Assembly (NCBI RefSeq): GCF_003287875.1
Contig: NZ_QMKK01000043.1
Location: 51,494 to 115,493, forward strand
Length of the DNA: 64,000 nt
Direction of reading: 5' to 3'
Source: Martinezella tropici
GTDB taxonomy: Bacteria; Pseudomonadota; Alphaproteobacteria; Rhizobiales; Rhizobiaceae
Part shown: one piece after another, positions 1 to 8,188 of the stretch
How the letters are laid out: the number at the start of each line of letters is the position of its first letter
How positions within the stretch are numbered: position 1 is the stretch's first letter
The notes under the pieces: model-generated
Told to the model about the DNA's origin: nothing
Database searches by the model: none
The model's input: only the letters and a program-made list of their open reading frames with translations
Made by a program: the position numbers and the translations under genes

Positions 1-423
1 CAGTCGTCGTCGCTGATCTTCCTGCAGGTCAGCCAGAGCACGATGTCTCGTGACATGTCGGGCAGGCTGGAGCCGATCTATTCGCAATTGATGGATGGTA
101 CCGCCTATGCCGGTCCCTTCGGTCTCATCGCACATCGGCTGCGCGCGGATGCCGGCTATAATGGCGAAGTGCTTCTGACCGCGCCGCGTCCCGGTGATAC
201 CGATTATGTCGTGCGCTGCCTCCTTCCCGCCTCCCCGGCGCTGGCAACGAGCGGAGACTGCCAGCGGGATGTCAAGCTGGGCAAGGATTTGAGCGTTCTT
301 TATCGCTTTTCCAGCAATCAGCTTGGGGATTGGCGCGCCATGGACGCCGCCGTCCAGAATTTCATCAGAGCACGCCTTGTCGATAAGGCCGACCCCACGA
401 CAACAGCCGCAGCCGGCCGCTAA
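1..423 (+). CDS. C-terminal part of an unidentified protein (5' truncated by window)
   Basis: The reading frame is open from the first base and stops at 421-423, so the gene begins outside the window and at least 140 residues remain. The internal ATG at 43 is not evidence of a start. The visible part has no recognisable domain. It has two cysteines about 16 residues apart (RCLLPA and GDCQRD) that could form a disulfide, and a polar tail ending in Thr/Ala. That would suit an exported or periplasmic protein, but this is inference. It lies 117 bp upstream of the D,D-carboxypeptidase gene on the same strand. I do not recognise the family. Confidence 0.75.
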   Translation, partial: QSSSLIFLQVSQSTMSRDMSGRLEPIYSQLMDGTAYAGPFGLIAHRLRADAGYNGEVLLTAPRPGDTDYVVRCLLPASPALATSGDCQRDVKLGKDLSVLYRFSSNQLGDWRAMDAAVQNFIRARLVDKADPTTTAAAGR

Positions 424-540
424 AATGGCGCAAAAACTTGAAACCAACTGTTCATCATAAACCGATTGGTAACGCTAAGCTCCTACTGTCGAACGCAACG
501 GGCGTTCATGGAGGCGGCGACCGGATCATCGAGAATGTAA

Positions 541-2031
541 ATGCAAGCAGAGAGTAATTTAGTGTCCAGATCAATTCTTTCCGTTTCGTCGTCTCAAACC
601 GGTAAGATTCTGGCGAGAGCGCTTCTTGGCTTTTCGATCGTGACGGCCACGGTCACCGTGACAGTCGAGGCGAATGCCGCCGGCACGAAATATGCCGGCA
701 TCGTCATTGATGCGAATACCGGCAATGTTCTTTACAGCGAAAACGCCGATACGCTCCACTATCCCGCTTCCTTGACTAAGATGATGACCGTCTACCTGAC
801 CTTCGAGGCGCTGGAGGCCGGACGCATCACTCTCGATACTCCCGTTGTCTTTTCCAGGAATGCCGCCGCCCAGGCGCCGACGAAGCTTGGGATTGGTCCG
901 GGCCGTTCGGTGACCGTTCGCGAGGCCATCCTCGGCATCGTCACCAAATCCGCCAATGACGCCGCCATGGCGCTTGGCGAAATGCTCGGCGGTTCGGAGG
1001 AAGGCTTTGCGCGGCTGATGAACGACAAAGCGCGCGCTCTTGGCATGACACGTACGACCTACCGCAATCCGAACGGCCTGCCCAATACCGCGCAGATGAC
1101 GACAGCGCGTGATCAGGCCCGCCTTGGCGTGGCTCTGCGCGAACATTTTCCACAATATTACGGCTTCTTCTCCGAAACGAGCTTCCGTCTCGGCAACCGT
1201 GTCATTAACGGCCACAACCGTTTGATCGGCTCCGTGCGGGGTGTCGACGGTATCAAGACCGGCTACACCCGTGCGGCTGGCTATAATCTTGCAACCTCGG
1301 TGAAGATCGATGGGCGCTCTATCGTGGGCGTCGTCTTGGGTGGCGCCTCGACGCCGGCGCGCGACAATCAGATGCGCAAGCTGATCGCTGAATACCTGCC
1401 TCTCGCATCGACGAAACATATTCCTTCGAACGTTATCGCGCAGGCGCCGACCGCGGCTCCCAATGTTCAGGCTGCCAGCGCGCGCATGGCTGACATCAGC
1501 CGTGCGAAAATCAAGAACGACGAGACGGCCGAAATCACCGACGCGCATCCCTCCAGCGCGGCCGCCTTCGCAGCGGTGACGCCTCAATCCAGCAACCCGT
1601 TGCTATCGGCGAAACCCGTTCAGCGCCCCGCTTCCGAGGAAGTCGTTTCCGTGGCCGCCTCGGACGACGGCGATGAGGACGAAATCGACACCGTGACGAC
1701 TGCATCGACGACCAAGGCCGATACGAAGCTGGTTAAGCTGCAGCGGGCCGAGAAGTCCGAGAAAGTCGCAAAGACAGCCAAAGCCGAGCGCGAGCCGACT
1801 GGCTGGGTCGTTCAGATCGGCGTTTCCTCGAGCAAGAGCGGCGCAAGCGAGCTACTCGATACGGCGAAGAGCAAAGGTGGCAAGGCGCTTCGCGCGGCCA
1901 AGCCTTACGCCGTCGCCTTCGATGGTGGCTATCGCGCCCGCTTCGGCGGTTTCGAAGATCAGAGTGCGGCGCTCAATGCCTGTAAAGCGCTCAAGCGTGC
2001 CGGCGTGAAGTGCTGGGCAAGCATGGAATAG
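541..2031 (+). CDS. D-alanyl-D-alanine carboxypeptidase (S11 family) with C-terminal SPOR domain
   Basis: Penicillin-binding protein of the S11 family that trims the terminal D-Ala from peptidoglycan stem peptides in the periplasm. A hydrophobic signal segment (about residues 24-46, ending ANA) precedes the catalytic domain. All three active-site motifs are present: SxxK as SLTK (77-80), SxN as SAN (137-139) and KTG (239-241). After a low-complexity Ala/Lys/Asp linker (about 300-415), the last 75 residues form a SPOR domain (WVVQIGVS ... KRAGVKCWAS), which binds denuded glycan and usually targets proteins to the septum. A GTG at 562 preceded by AGAGAG is an alternative start that would shorten the N-terminus by seven residues. 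A terminator-like hairpin follows at 2073. Confidence 0.95.
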   Translation: MQAESNLVSRSILSVSSSQTGKILARALLGFSIVTATVTVTVEANAAGTKYAGIVIDANTGNVLYSENADTLHYPASLTKMMTVYLTFEALEAGRITLDTPVVFSRNAAAQAPTKLGIGPGRSVTVREAILGIVTKSANDAAMALGEMLGGSEEGFARLMNDKARALGMTRTTYRNPNGLPNTAQMTTARDQARLGVALREHFPQYYGFFSETSFRLGNRVINGHNRLIGSVRGVDGIKTGYTRAAGYNLATSVKIDGRSIVGVVLGGASTPARDNQMRKLIAEYLPLASTKHIPSNVIAQAPTAAPNVQAASARMADISRAKIKNDETAEITDAHPSSAAAFAAVTPQSSNPLLSAKPVQRPASEEVVSVAASDDGDEDEIDTVTTASTTKADTKLVKLQRAEKSEKVAKTAKAEREPTGWVVQIGVSSSKSGASELLDTAKSKGGKALRAAKPYAVAFDGGYRARFGGFEDQSAALNACKALKRAGVKCWASME

Positions 2032-2072
2032 GAGTGCGGACGCGATTTTCGCGCCGCATGATTTGCAGATTG

Positions 2073-2100
2073 GCCGGGCTTTGTGTCTCGCCCGGCTTTC
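2073..2100 (+). terminator. Probable terminator of the carboxypeptidase gene
   Basis: A 7-bp perfect stem (GCCGGGC at 2073-2079, GCCCGGC at 2090-2096) with a 10-nt loop is followed by TTTC, 40 bp after the stop codon of the upstream gene. The U-tract is short, so termination may be only partial. Confidence 0.55.
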
Positions 2101-2158
2101 CGGTCCCGAATGTCAAAACGGGCCGGCCCTGAGTTGGTAACGTGTACGGGGTTTTGAA

Positions 2159-2434
2159 ATGGCAATGAACGAGAACTTTCCCGGTTTCTCGCTCGATAGC
2201 GGGGGCAAGATGAAACAGAAGAGCTTTGCTCTTCATCCGCTGCATGAAGCGGCGATGCGACTGGCGGACCTCGGTCTCAGCCGCTCGCGCTCGCGCAACA
2301 AGACGAAAGATCTGATCGGCATCCTGCTCTGCCACGGCGCGCGCGCCTGGCGCTATTCGCAGCCGGAAGCGCATATTCATCTGCACATCACCGCGCCAAC
2401 GGGTCGTGCGCCGATCATGATGCGGCTGCGCTAA
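2159..2434 (+). CDS. Small hypothetical protein, 91 aa
   Basis: A short basic, His/Arg-rich frame with codon use like its neighbours (mostly G/C third positions). It starts at an ATG just after GGGGTTTTGAA. No signal peptide, membrane segment or known motif is visible. It stands alone between the carboxypeptidase terminator and the convergent DUF1489 gene, 13 bp from the latter's end. A minus-strand frame overlaps it but has poorer codon bias. It may be a lineage-specific gene, and no function can be assigned. Confidence 0.5.
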   Translation: MAMNENFPGFSLDSGGKMKQKSFALHPLHEAAMRLADLGLSRSRSRNKTKDLIGILLCHGARAWRYSQPEAHIHLHITAPTGRAPIMMRLR

Positions 2435-2447
2435 GCAGCCGCCTGGC

Positions 2448-2882
2448 CTACAGCAATCCGAGTTCAGAGAGCTCCCGCCGAAGATCGGCGGGCAGTTCAG
2501 CCGCAGCCCCGAGACTGTCTAGATCGCGCGGGACGTCCTCTTGCGGCAGATAACGCCAGCCCTGAAACGGACGCCGAGGCTGGCCGGTGGTTTCGATGAC
2601 GCTCGGATCGAGGATGAGCCGGCAGCGATGAATGCCGTCCGCGTCGGTGAAGGTCTCGATCCCGAGAAGCTTCTGTCTTGCCTGCACCTGTCCCTTGATC
2701 ACCCAATAGAGCGAGCCGCCATCCAGCAGTTCCTCGATCCGTTTCGGCACCATGCGTGTCGTATGGGTCGTATGCGGCTCCAGGCCGGCGGCAATGGCGT
2801 TCATCGCCCGCTCGGATACCCACTCGCGCAAATCCTCGATCGAATCCGCGCCGACGCACAATTTGATGAGATGCAAAGCCAT
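2448..2882 (-). CDS. DUF1489 family protein
   Basis: The 144-residue product begins MALHLIKLCVGA and runs to a Leu-rich C-terminus, matching the size and N-terminal signature of the alphaproteobacterial DUF1489 family. It is cytosolic, with no membrane segment. The biochemical role of the family is not known to me. It lies 59 bp downstream of the L-serine dehydratase gene in the same direction, so co-transcription is possible. Confidence 0.85.
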   Translation of the reverse strand: MALHLIKLCVGADSIEDLREWVSERAMNAIAAGLEPHTTHTTRMVPKRIEELLDGGSLYWVIKGQVQARQKLLGIETFTDADGIHRCRLILDPSVIETTGQPRRPFQGWRYLPQEDVPRDLDSLGAAAELPADLRRELSELGLL

Positions 2883-2941
2883 GGTGCCGTTGAAGTCCTT
2901 TTGGTCGGCAGCGTCAAGCTTTTAGATGCAGGCGTCCACAC

Positions 2942-4351
2942 TCAGCATTCCACGACATTCACAGCAAGGCCTCCGGTCGAGGTTTCTTTGTATTTTTCGC
3001 TCATGTCGTAGCCGGTCTGGCGCATGGTCTCGATGCAGGCGTCAAGCGGCACGAAATGCTGGCCGTCGCCTTTGATCGCGAGCGAGGCAGCCGTGACCGC
3101 CTTGACCGCGCCGAGGGCGTTCCGCTCGATGCAGGGCACCTGTACCAGTCCGGCGATCGGATCGCAGGTCATGCCGAGGTGATGCTCCAGCGCGATCTCG
3201 GCTGCATTCTCGATCTGCTCCGGCGTTGCTCCCATGACGGCGGCAAGTCCCGCAGCAGCCATGGCCGCCGCCGAGCCCACCTCGCCCTGACAGCCGACCT
3301 CGGCGCCGGAAATCGAGGCATTATGCTTGATGATGCCGCCGACGGCGGCTGCGGTCAGCAGGTAATTGCGAATGCCTTCCTGATCCCAGTCCTCGTGGAA
3401 ATGCTGATAGTAGCGGATGGTTGCCGGGATGACGCCGGCCGCACCGTTGGTCGGCGCCGTCACCACGCGTCCGCCGGCCGCATTCTCTTCGTTGACCGCC
3501 ATGGCGTAGACGCTCAGCCAGTCATTGGCGAGCAGCGGGTTGATGCGGTTGCTGCGCCATTCTTCCTGCAGCTTGTCATGAATGGCGCGCGCACGGCGGC
3601 GCACCTTCAGGCCGCCGGGCATGATGCCGTCGACCTTGAGGCCGCGATCGATACAGCTGCTCATGGCCGCCCATATGCGGTCGAGACCGGCATCCAGCTC
3701 CTCGGCGCTCATGCGCGTCTCTTCGTTGGCGCGCTTCATCTGCGCGATCGAGAGGCCGGAGCGCTCGGACATTTCGAGCATCTGCTTGGCGGTGGCAAAG
3801 GGGAAGGGAATGCGCTCGCCCGCGGCGGGTGGCTTCTTCTTGTCTGCGCGCATCTGTTCCAGTTCAGTGTCCGTGACGACGAAGCCGCCGCCTACGGAGT
3901 AGTAAATGCGCTTGAGGAGAAGGCGGTCGTCCTTGTCGAAGGCAGAGAAGCTCATGCCGTTGGCATGACCGGGAAGCGGCACCTTCTTGTCGAAGATCAG
4001 ATCGGTCTTGGGCTGGAATTCATAAGCTGGGTGGCCCGGCGGCGTGATGCGCCCGCTGCGCTCGACCTCGTCGATGATGCCATCCATATGATCGGGATCG
4101 ACACTGTCAGGTTTCTCGCCCATGAGGCCGAGAATGACTGCCCTGCCCGTGCCATGGCCGATACCCGTATGGGCTAGCGAACCATGCAGGCTCACCTTGA
4201 TCGAGGCGATATGCACATTCGAGGACGGGCGGGGCCATTCGTTCGAAAGCACGAGGTCGAGGAAGCGATTCGCGGCCGACATCGGTCCCATCGTATGCGA
4301 GCTGGACGGTCCCACACCGATCTTGAACACATCGAAAACTGAAAGAAACAT
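2942..4351 (-). CDS. sdaA: L-serine ammonia-lyase (iron-sulfur L-serine dehydratase)
   Basis: Deaminates L-serine to pyruvate and ammonia with an oxygen-labile [4Fe-4S] cluster instead of PLP. The single chain of 469 residues carries the N-terminal beta domain (GVGPSSSHTMGPM at residues 12-24) and the C-terminal catalytic domain. Cluster ligands are visible as C354 (GCQGEVG), C396 (MTCDPIAG) and C407 (VPCIERN). The protein ends in cysteine (NVVEC, C469). In related type 2 enzymes a C-terminal cysteine reaches back to cap the cluster, so the same autoinhibitory tail is likely here. Together with the glycine cleavage genes at 24-29 kb it forms part of serine/glycine turnover. Confidence 0.97.
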   Translation of the reverse strand: MFLSVFDVFKIGVGPSSSHTMGPMSAANRFLDLVLSNEWPRPSSNVHIASIKVSLHGSLAHTGIGHGTGRAVILGLMGEKPDSVDPDHMDGIIDEVERSGRITPPGHPAYEFQPKTDLIFDKKVPLPGHANGMSFSAFDKDDRLLLKRIYYSVGGGFVVTDTELEQMRADKKKPPAAGERIPFPFATAKQMLEMSERSGLSIAQMKRANEETRMSAEELDAGLDRIWAAMSSCIDRGLKVDGIMPGGLKVRRRARAIHDKLQEEWRSNRINPLLANDWLSVYAMAVNEENAAGGRVVTAPTNGAAGVIPATIRYYQHFHEDWDQEGIRNYLLTAAAVGGIIKHNASISGAEVGCQGEVGSAAAMAAAGLAAVMGATPEQIENAAEIALEHHLGMTCDPIAGLVQVPCIERNALGAVKAVTAASLAIKGDGQHFVPLDACIETMRQTGYDMSEKYKETSTGGLAVNVVEC

Positions 4352-4549
4352 GGACCTTTTGTGCCTCCAGGCAAATCGTTTTCCGTCAAAGCTACGCTAT
4401 CGGGGCAAGCTTGCACGGCGATTGGCCGACATCGTATTTCATGGCAGCGACATTACATATAGGCATTCGGGGAAGCAAACAGAAGGCCATTGCGCACCGC
4501 TCGGGCTGCGCTACAGTCGACATCGGATTGATCTGGAGAATCTGCCTTT

Positions 4550-5242
4550 ATGACGACTGCCGACTATGTCGCCCTCGCCCTGTTCATCTTTCTCTGGGTC
4601 GCGCTGAACTGGATCACCAGCAGCGCCAGCTTCTTCAATCGCACCAGCCTGACATTAGCGATGAACGAGCGCCGACGCGATTGGATCTATAATTCATTGC
4701 GCCGTGATCTGAAAATGATCGACACCCAGATTCTCTCGGGCCTGCAAAACGGCACGGGCTTCTTTGCCTCCACCTCGATTTTTGCGATCGGCAGCTGCTT
4801 TGCACTGCTCGGCGCCACCGAAAAGATCAATGCCTTCTTTTCGGATATGCCGTTCATACTCAATGGTGGCAGGGCAGCCTTTGAAATCAAGGTAGCCGGA
4901 CTTGGCTGCCTCTTCGGCTATGCCTTCTTCAAATTCGGCTGGGCCTATCGTCTGTTCAACTATTGCACCATTCTTTTCGGCTCCCTGCCGATGCGCGAGG
5001 ATGCCATCCTCGATCCACTGGCTGCCGAACGCGCAGCCGAGCGCGTGGTGCGCATGAACATCATTGCCGCGCGCAACTTTAATGCCGGCCTGCGGGCAAT
5101 CTTTCTCTCCATCGGCTATCTCGGCTGGTTCCTCAGCCCCTATGTCTTCATGGGCACAACCATTTTCATCATCATCGTGCTGATTCGCCGGCAGTTTTTT
5201 TCCGATGCCCGTCTGGCCATCATGGATATCGATATGCCATGA
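4550..5242 (+). CDS. DUF599 family membrane protein
   Basis: 230-residue protein with four apparent membrane segments (about residues 7-25, 68-90, 108-130 and 180-210) and the DUF599 signature (NERRRDWIYNSLRRDLKMIDTQIL after the first helix). It heads a run of three membrane-protein genes on the plus strand: 62 bp separate it from the DUF1624 gene, followed by the methyltransferase. The role of DUF599 is unknown. Confidence 0.85.
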   Translation: MTTADYVALALFIFLWVALNWITSSASFFNRTSLTLAMNERRRDWIYNSLRRDLKMIDTQILSGLQNGTGFFASTSIFAIGSCFALLGATEKINAFFSDMPFILNGGRAAFEIKVAGLGCLFGYAFFKFGWAYRLFNYCTILFGSLPMREDAILDPLAAERAAERVVRMNIIAARNFNAGLRAIFLSIGYLGWFLSPYVFMGTTIFIIIVLIRRQFFSDARLAIMDIDMP

Positions 5243-5304
5243 CAAAGCCGCGCCGGGTCGAACCGGTGCGCAACATCTAAATTCATGCCCGGAAGGACTT
5301 CTCA

Positions 5305-6294
5305 ATGGCCGCCATTGCCGAGAGCGCGGACACCCCTCGCAAGACGCCTCGCATCGGCATTCTGGATACGGCGCGCGGCCTCGCCCTTCTGGCCATGGCA
5401 AGCTATCATTGCACTTGGGATTTCGAGTTCTTCGGCTATCTCGATTCCGGCACGGCTGAAACGGGCTGGCTGAAGCTTTATGCCCGCGCCATCGCCAGCA
5501 CCTTCCTCTTTCTGGCGGGCTTCAGCCTTGTGCTTGCCAATACGCCGGAGATTCGCTGGCGCTCCTATTGGCGACGGATGGGCATGATTGTCGCTGCAGC
5601 CGCGGCGATTTCGCTCGTCACCTTCATCGGCATGCGTGACGAATGGATATTCTTTGGCATCCTGCACAGCATCGCGGCGGCAAGTCTCGTCGGCCTGCTG
5701 TTCCTGCGGCTGCCGGCCTTCGCCACCCTTCTCATCGCGGCTCTACTGACGGTCGGCATCGTCATCGACAATGTCATCGCACCCTTATCGCTGCATTCGA
5801 GCTTTTTCGATGCGCCGTGGCTCTGGTGGGTCGGGCTCTCCGAAAATCTTCGGCGCTCGAACGACTATGTGCCGCTCTTTCCATGGCTGACGCCATTCCT
5901 GTTCGGTCTCGGCATGGCGCAATTGGCAATATCGTTCGGCTGGCTCGAGCATCTGGCGAAATTCGGCCCCGGCCGCAATCTGATCGCCCGCGCCGGCCGC
6001 CACAGCCTCATCTTCTATCTGGTCCACCAGCCCGTCCTGTTCAGCCTCGTCTATCTCCTGTCACTGGTCGTGCCGGCGCCGCCACAGGATCCGGCTGTCG
6101 GCTACATCAGGCAATGCGTCGCCTCTTGCACGCGGTCAGGCACGGAAACCATGTGCCGCAGCTTCTGCCAATGCACGCTCGACAAGTTGCAGGCCCAGGA
6201 TCTCTTCAAGCCATTGCAATCCGGAGCGATCAAAGCAGATAGCGATGAACGCGTAAGCCGAATCGCGATACAATGCACGGATGAAGCGCAATGA
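5305..6294 (+). CDS. DUF1624 / heparan-alpha-glucosaminide N-acetyltransferase-like membrane protein
   Basis: 329-residue multi-pass protein. It starts with a cytosolic tail followed by GILDTARGLALLAMASYHCTWD, the typical first helix of the DUF1624 acyltransferase-like family. About seven further hydrophobic segments follow, with a FYLVHQP motif near residue 233. The C-terminal 70 residues after the last helix are cysteine-rich (five Cys within RQCVASCTRSGTETMCRSFC), an extra extracytoplasmic tail that could be disulfide-bonded. The family is thought to move acyl groups across membranes, but the substrate here is unknown. The next gene starts 12 bp downstream. Confidence 0.85.
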   Translation: MAAIAESADTPRKTPRIGILDTARGLALLAMASYHCTWDFEFFGYLDSGTAETGWLKLYARAIASTFLFLAGFSLVLANTPEIRWRSYWRRMGMIVAAAAAISLVTFIGMRDEWIFFGILHSIAAASLVGLLFLRLPAFATLLIAALLTVGIVIDNVIAPLSLHSSFFDAPWLWWVGLSENLRRSNDYVPLFPWLTPFLFGLGMAQLAISFGWLEHLAKFGPGRNLIARAGRHSLIFYLVHQPVLFSLVYLLSLVVPAPPQDPAVGYIRQCVASCTRSGTETMCRSFCQCTLDKLQAQDLFKPLQSGAIKADSDERVSRIAIQCTDEAQ

Positions 6295-6306
6295 CAGGGT
6301 TATTCC

Positions 6307-6780
6307 ATGAATGCCTATCGTTCGAAGTCGCTGAATTTTCCGTGGCCGCCGCTGCTCTATAGCCTTGCCGTCATTGCAGCGCTTTGCCTTCAACGGTGGT
6401 ATCCGTTGCCCTTGCCCTTCATCTGGGCGCTCATCTCATGGGTCGTCGGCGCCCTTCTCACTGCCTTTGCGGTGACGCTGAATGTCTGGGCCGTCAAGAC
6501 GCTGGTGGAAAGACGAACCACTGTCCTGACGCAACGGTGCAGCGCGCATCTCGTCACCACAGGCCCATTTCGCTTCACCCGCAACCCGACCTATCTCGGT
6601 TATACCTTGCTGACGACGGGGCTGGGCATGATGATCGGTAATTTATGGTTTGTGGCGATGGCGGCCGTGGCAGCCGCTTTGACGACATTGCTCGTTATCC
6701 GCTGCGAAGAGATGCATCTCCTCTCGCGCTTCGGCTGCGAATTCGAATTTTACTGCAAACGCACGCGTCGCTGGCTATAG
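6307..6780 (+). CDS. Isoprenylcysteine carboxyl methyltransferase (ICMT)-type membrane methyltransferase
   Basis: 157-residue protein with about four membrane helices. It has the ICMT-type SAM-binding signature near the C-terminus (FRFTRNPTYLGYTLL at about 90-104, then RCEEMHLLSRFG and a short YCKRTRRWL tail). Bacterial members methylate small molecules or lipids; no protein prenylation is implied. It is probably translated with the upstream DUF1624 gene. It converges on the MerR gene with a 23-bp gap and no clear terminator. Confidence 0.8.
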   Translation: MNAYRSKSLNFPWPPLLYSLAVIAALCLQRWYPLPLPFIWALISWVVGALLTAFAVTLNVWAVKTLVERRTTVLTQRCSAHLVTTGPFRFTRNPTYLGYTLLTTGLGMMIGNLWFVAMAAVAAALTTLLVIRCEEMHLLSRFGCEFEFYCKRTRRWL

Positions 6781-6803
6781 GGCGCTTGGCGGTGAGCCCG
6801 CGC

Positions 6804-7193
6804 TCAAGTCCCGACGCCGATTTCGGCAAGGCGTCCGAGACAGGCTTCCTCGACATTGTCGAGTTCGCTCAGCGTATCATCGATATCCTTGCGCTTCTGG
6901 CGCAGTTCGTCGCGCTTTTCATCGACACGTTTCATCAGCAGCTTCAGCTGACCGATCTCGCCCGGCGGTTCCTTGTAGACCTGAATGATCTCGCGGATTT
7001 CGGCGATGGTGAAACCGATGCGGCGGCCGCGGAGGATTTCGGCAATGAGGCGCCGGTCGGCGGGCCGGAACAGGCGCGTGCGCCCCTTGCGCTCGGGATG
7101 AATAAGGCCCTCGTCCTCATAGAACCTCAAGGTTCGAGTCGAAACCCCGAATTCCCGTGTAAGCTCTGTTATGCTATAATATCCGTCGACCAA
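6804..7193 (-). CDS. MerR family transcriptional regulator (LiuR-like)
   Basis: 129-residue MerR protein: winged helix at the N-terminus (YYSITELTREFGVSTRTLRFYEDEGLI, then GRTRLFRPADRRLIAEIL) and a C-terminal dimerisation coiled coil (about 75-115). The effector region lacks the cysteine pattern of metal sensors, so a metabolite effector is more likely. The frame has no ATG; translation appears to start at TTG 7193 after a GGGGCGG. Alphaproteobacterial relatives of this type control branched-chain amino acid or fatty acid degradation operons. None lies next to it, although a good operator does (see 7225-7248). Confidence 0.85.
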   Translation of the reverse strand: MVDGYYSITELTREFGVSTRTLRFYEDEGLIHPERKGRTRLFRPADRRLIAEILRGRRIGFTIAEIREIIQVYKEPPGEIGQLKLLMKRVDEKRDELRQKRKDIDDTLSELDNVEEACLGRLAEIGVGT

Positions 7194-7224
7194 GAATCCG
7201 CCCCTATCTGCTGGCCATCATAAT

Positions 7225-7248
7225 ATTGACTTTTACGTAATAGTCAAT
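7225..7248. promoter_or_regulatory. Palindromic MerR-type operator
   Basis: ATTGACT-N10-AGTCAAT, with a central TTACGTAA, forms a palindrome matching at 22 of 24 positions. It lies 32 bp upstream of the MerR start codon, in the spacing range expected for autoregulation and for a divergent plus-strand promoter. The TTACGTAA core resembles sites attributed to LiuR-type MerR regulators. Binding by the adjacent MerR protein is inferred. Confidence 0.7.
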
Positions 7249-7324
7249 TTTCACTGGTTTATCGCGTCTAAACCTGCCCCAAATGCAGCATAATACGTCA
7301 ACTCTCAAAGCCAGGGAGGACAAA

Positions 7325-7363
7325 ATGCCGGCTAAAATCGATAACCGCGAGGTACAGAATTAG
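7325..7363 (+). other. 12-codon frame with a strong ribosome-binding site
   Basis: AGGGAGGAC precedes an ATG that opens only 12 codons (MPAKIDNREVQN) before TAG. The excellent Shine-Dalgarno site, placed downstream of the MerR operator, is what one expects for the first gene of the regulated operon. Here the frame ends at once. It is either a leader peptide or the stub of a deleted gene. The rest of 7364-7633 has no gene. Confidence 0.4.
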
Positions 7364-7392
7364 CGGGCCTCCCCACAGACTTCGGCCCGACT

Positions 7393-7459
7393 CGGTATGC
7401 GGCAGTTCGAAAAGCCTCAACGTGACGATCGCGTCCTCGCGCCAGCAAACTGCGTACCG
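7393..7459. repeat. Imperfect inverted repeat in the gene-free stretch before the PDF-like gene
   Basis: CGGTATGCGGCAGTT (7393-7407) and AACTGCGTACCG (7448-7459) can pair as a 12-bp stem with a few bulged bases and a 40-nt loop. It could be a structured leader of the downstream gene or the scar of a lost element. No further support was seen. Confidence 0.35.
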
Positions 7460-7633
7460 CTCGGAAGGCTCAAGCTTGTTCCACCCTCTCTTACAACTGC
7501 TTAAAATCGCTGTAAAACAATGCGATAATGGAGCAAGTTCCTAAAGACTGTGGAACTGGCGGAACGGTGGCACTGCCGCCATCTTCCCTTTATCCTGATC
7601 GTCTATCCATGTCTTTCCATCCGAGAGAGTATC

Positions 7634-8128
7634 GTGCCCGCCCGCTCCATCATCCGTTTTCCCGATCCGCTGCTGCGGACCGCCTGCACCCCGGTGACCG
7701 TCTTCGACGATAATCTGCGGATGCTCGTCGAAGACCTGCTGGATACGATGCGCGCCGCTCCCGGCGTCGGCATCACCGGCCCGCATATCGGAGTCCTCAG
7801 CCGAGTCGTGGTGATAGAACTCAGCCGTGAGGATGGCGTGCGCACCTATATCAATCCGGAGATTCTTTGGTTCTCGGAAGAGACCATGCGACAAACGGAA
7901 GGCAGCGTTTCCATGCCGGGAGCGACCGAAGAGGTCGTCAGGCCCAAATCGATCCGCTTCCGCTATCAGGATGTCTCAGGTGAGCTGCATGAAGCGGAAG
8001 CGAATGATTTTCTCGCCATCTGCATTCAGCACGAAATCGACCAGTTGGACGGAATCTTCTGGCTTCAACGACTTTCCAAGCTCAAGCGCGATCGCCTCGT
8101 GAAGAAATGGGAAAAAACGCAGAACTGA
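7634..8128 (+). CDS. Peptide-deformylase-like protein lacking catalytic residues
   Basis: 164 residues with the full peptide deformylase fold pattern, but all three signature motifs are altered. Motif 1 (GxGLAAxQ) reads GVGITGPH, with His51 for Gln. Motif 2 (EGCLS) reads EGSVS, with Ser91 for the metal-binding Cys. Motif 3 (HExDH) reads HEIDQ, with Gln137 for the second metal-binding His. Two of three metal ligands are gone, so normal Fe/Zn deformylase activity is not expected. I chose the GTG at 7634 because GAGAGAG precedes it at good spacing and deformylases start near this RSIIRFPDP segment; an ATG at 7550 would add 28 unrelated residues. It may be a regulatory or ribosome-associated paralogue. 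Confidence 0.85.
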   Translation: MPARSIIRFPDPLLRTACTPVTVFDDNLRMLVEDLLDTMRAAPGVGITGPHIGVLSRVVVIELSREDGVRTYINPEILWFSEETMRQTEGSVSMPGATEEVVRPKSIRFRYQDVSGELHEAEANDFLAICIQHEIDQLDGIFWLQRLSKLKRDRLVKKWEKTQN

Positions 8129-8141
8129 AGGTGCAAAACGA

Positions 8142-8166
8142 AACGGGCGCCAAGACCGCGCCCGTT
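8142..8166. terminator. Hairpin between convergent genes
   Basis: A perfect 9-bp stem (AACGGGCGC at 8142-8150, GCGCCCGTT at 8158-8166) with a 7-nt loop sits between the PDF-like gene and the convergent exported-protein gene. No U-tract follows on either strand, so it may act as a weak bidirectional terminator or a 3'-end stabiliser. Confidence 0.45.
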
Positions 8167-8188
8167 CCGCAATTGGCTGGATCCGCAA

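Noticed and set aside
571..1587. 338-codon minus-strand frame inside the carboxypeptidase gene
   Set aside because: Mirror of a high-GC coding frame; Arg/His-rich, no domain, and the plus strand has all PBP motifs.
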